Origin: Conchocele bisecta | Lineage: Eukaryota; Mollusca; Bivalvia; Lucinida; Thyasiridae | Direction: 5' to 3' | NCBI GenBank assembly: GCA_029237695.1 | Contig: CM055266.1 | Location: forward strand, 6,334,064 to 6,398,063 | Length of the DNA: 64,000 nucleotides | Part shown: positions 58,301-61,300 of the stretch, piece by piece | Layout: each line of letters starts with the position of its first letter | Numbering within the stretch: position 1 is the first letter of the stretch | Program-made: the position numbers and the translations under genes | The notes under the pieces: generated by a model | What the model saw: the letters and a program-made list of their open reading frames with translations, nothing else | Databases searched by the model: none | Told to the model about the DNA's origin: nothing

Positions 58301-61300
58301 AATTTGTGCATATGAGCAGAATTTATTTGCGACTACTCACCTTGGTGGAACTGTTGCATTCTCGAAGCCGTTCCTCACTACCTGGTCTACACTGTCGACT
58401 CGAGAAACGTCGTACTGGCGAACACCGCGGAATATCCAGCACACGATGTCGTTCATCTTCACAGTCACTGGGTCGGGCTTCAGGTCGACGCCCACATTCA
58501 CTTCATGGACCTGCGGGTAGGATTGGAGTCATTAACCTTTCAACACTACAGACCTCTACAGCCAATCACCCGGGGGTCATTTCACTAAACTTTGTACGAC
58601 TAAAATGGTCGTAAGTGCATATTTAGAACAGTCTGTAAATTTCAATTGATGGATTTACATGTATTGAGCATAGGCTGCATATGCAGCCTATGCTCAATAA
58701 ATGTAAATCCAATAATTGTTTACAGGAACACATTTTTAATGTGAAAAAACATCATAATTTTGCACTTACAAACATTTTATAAGTATAAAGTTTAGTGAAA
58801 CGGCCCCGATACCGGCCATGCGATGTTTTCTTTTCAATCAATCGATTTAACCCGACAATTTAATCAATATAAATTGTCAGGTTAAATTGATTGATTGGAT
58901 TGAAAACATTGCATTGCATGACTGATTGATTGATTGTTTGATTGCGGCATATCAGAGAAACTTGGGCAAACTTCTTAACTGGGCCCACGGATACATACAT
59001 GGACACACAGTCCAGACACGAAATGTCTCCCGGCTCTACCACTCATCCACATCAACAGTTTGCAAACATTGAGCTTGTGTTCGGACATGTTAATTGTTGA
59101 AAGGGTCAATGGTACCTCTATAGTAATGTTTGCAAACGATGTAGATCAAGATGAGCCGGCTCGAAACGAGCCGTCTCATCAGGATCTGCATCGTTTGTAG
59201 ATGCAAACGAAGTAGATCAAAATGGGGCGGCTTGTAGCGAGCTGTCTCATCAGGATCTGCATCGATTGTAGATTGTTTCCAACTCTTTTACAAAATTACG
59301 TTTCTAATTTAAATTGAATAAGACAAAATTTCAATATAAATAGATAATTCAAGGTTAGGGGTGAAAGGGTTAGGTCATATACAATTAATTTATTGAATAT
59401 CATCCCCACCCATCCCTAAAAAATATTGCCATATTATTCATTTGTAGATCTATATATTTGAAGAAAAATAGTTTGTTTTAACAGTAATTTGAAACAACAA
59501 ATTTTAATCTTTACAACAAGCCATTTATTTTCCAAAATTTGGTTGATATTCAATAAACTTGTACAGCCTTAATGATGTTCGGTTACCTGTGACTGTGTGG
59601 AGACAACGATGGCGCCAAATATCTTGGGCAGGCTGTGGCTAAGGAAGTAGAAGACGCCAGGGGTGGAGAACTGGTGGACGTAGGCGGAGGGGGCATCACG
59701 CCCAGCGCCACTACAGAACCCGCCCTCGATCGGCACGCCCTGGTGGGACACCTGCAATATGGGGAAAATAGGATTTACAGTAACAATCTGGGAGACCTGC
59801 AAGACTTACTGACCGACCGGTCGATTGAATGTTCAATTGGTTGTTCAAATTGATAGGGTGGGTGGTAGATACAGCAATACGGTGATTGAAATACCCGCCA
59901 AATATTTAACAATCTGGTCGGTGGCTGTTCATTTATGGCCCCTCTCTATGACAGCCACCTCTCGACAATGGCCACTTTCATTCTTGTATGCTGCTAGGGG
60001 TCGTTGTAGATACTGCATATGGTACATAGCTGCCACATTGATCTGACTGAACAGCGTATGCTTGGATGGTGCGTACCTGTAGTATATTGTGCTGTTTCTT
60101 GCCGCTCTGCCACACCCACCAGACGCGATCGTTAGGGCGCACGGTGATCACTTTGGGCTCGAACCCGTTGTCCGTCAGGTGGATTGTGTGGTTCTGAAAA
60201 AACACAACAATTTTCAAGAATTTCTCAACTGACTTGTAGGCACAGCAACCACAACATGACTATAAGAGCAGGGTCTAAGATGGTACTTCCAAATATGCAT
60301 TACGCAAAAACAGACGAGATATTTCATCGATATTGTATGAATAGTCAAACTTGCCACCGGTCATAAACATGCGTTTGTTAGCTAATTATCACATTAACTT
60401 CAAGAAATTTCCTGCTAAATTGAACTGGGTTATAGGCCTATTGTGTCATAGATTTATCGAAAAACCACACAAGTAGTGACGTAATCCCTTTCACCAATTC
60501 ATGGTTACTAGTGACTACCACTTTGCTGCAGATTATCGCATTAACTTCCAAGAAATTTCCTGCTAAATTGAACTGGGCTGTAGGCCTATTGTGTCATAGA
60601 TTTATCGAAAAACCACGCAAGTAGTGACGTAATCCCTTTCACCAATTCATGGTTACTAGTGACTACCACTTTGCTGCAGATAAGACACAAAGACACAACT
60701 GCTTGAACTGTTCAAAAGCATTGCAGACTTGTATAATAATCAGCACAAACAGTGTAATCCCTTAACACACGATGAACATGTGACAAACTCACCTTAGGTC
60801 CGGGGTTGACAATCACAGTGCAGGTGTTCATGGCAACGGGGCTGTCGGCGATGCGGTAGTTGTAGACGCCGATTGTGGTGAAGTGGGTCGTGGCGAGTCC
60901 CACCTTCGTACACAGCGACAGAGATCCTTCGTCCAGGTACTGGTATACTTCTGCAAGACATTTCAATGGGTTAACCCTTGCAATGCTAAAGTAAAATTGT
61001 CGTCTGTTGTTTATTTTATTTTTCTTATCAAAACATAGTTTGAAAGTGATTCTAAAGTGCTGTCAAACCATGTTCTTATCATGTTCTGAATCAACATGGC
61101 AATGGAAATGATTCTGAAGTGCTGCCAAACCATGTTCTTATCATGTTCTTAATCAATGTATTAACCCTTACAATGCTGATTTCAAATTTGTCATCTGCCG
61201 TTTATTTTTTATTTTCCATTTTTTTTCATCAAAAACATGGTTTGACAACACTTTAGAATCATTTCCAATGGAAATGATTCTAAAGTGCTTACAAACTAAG

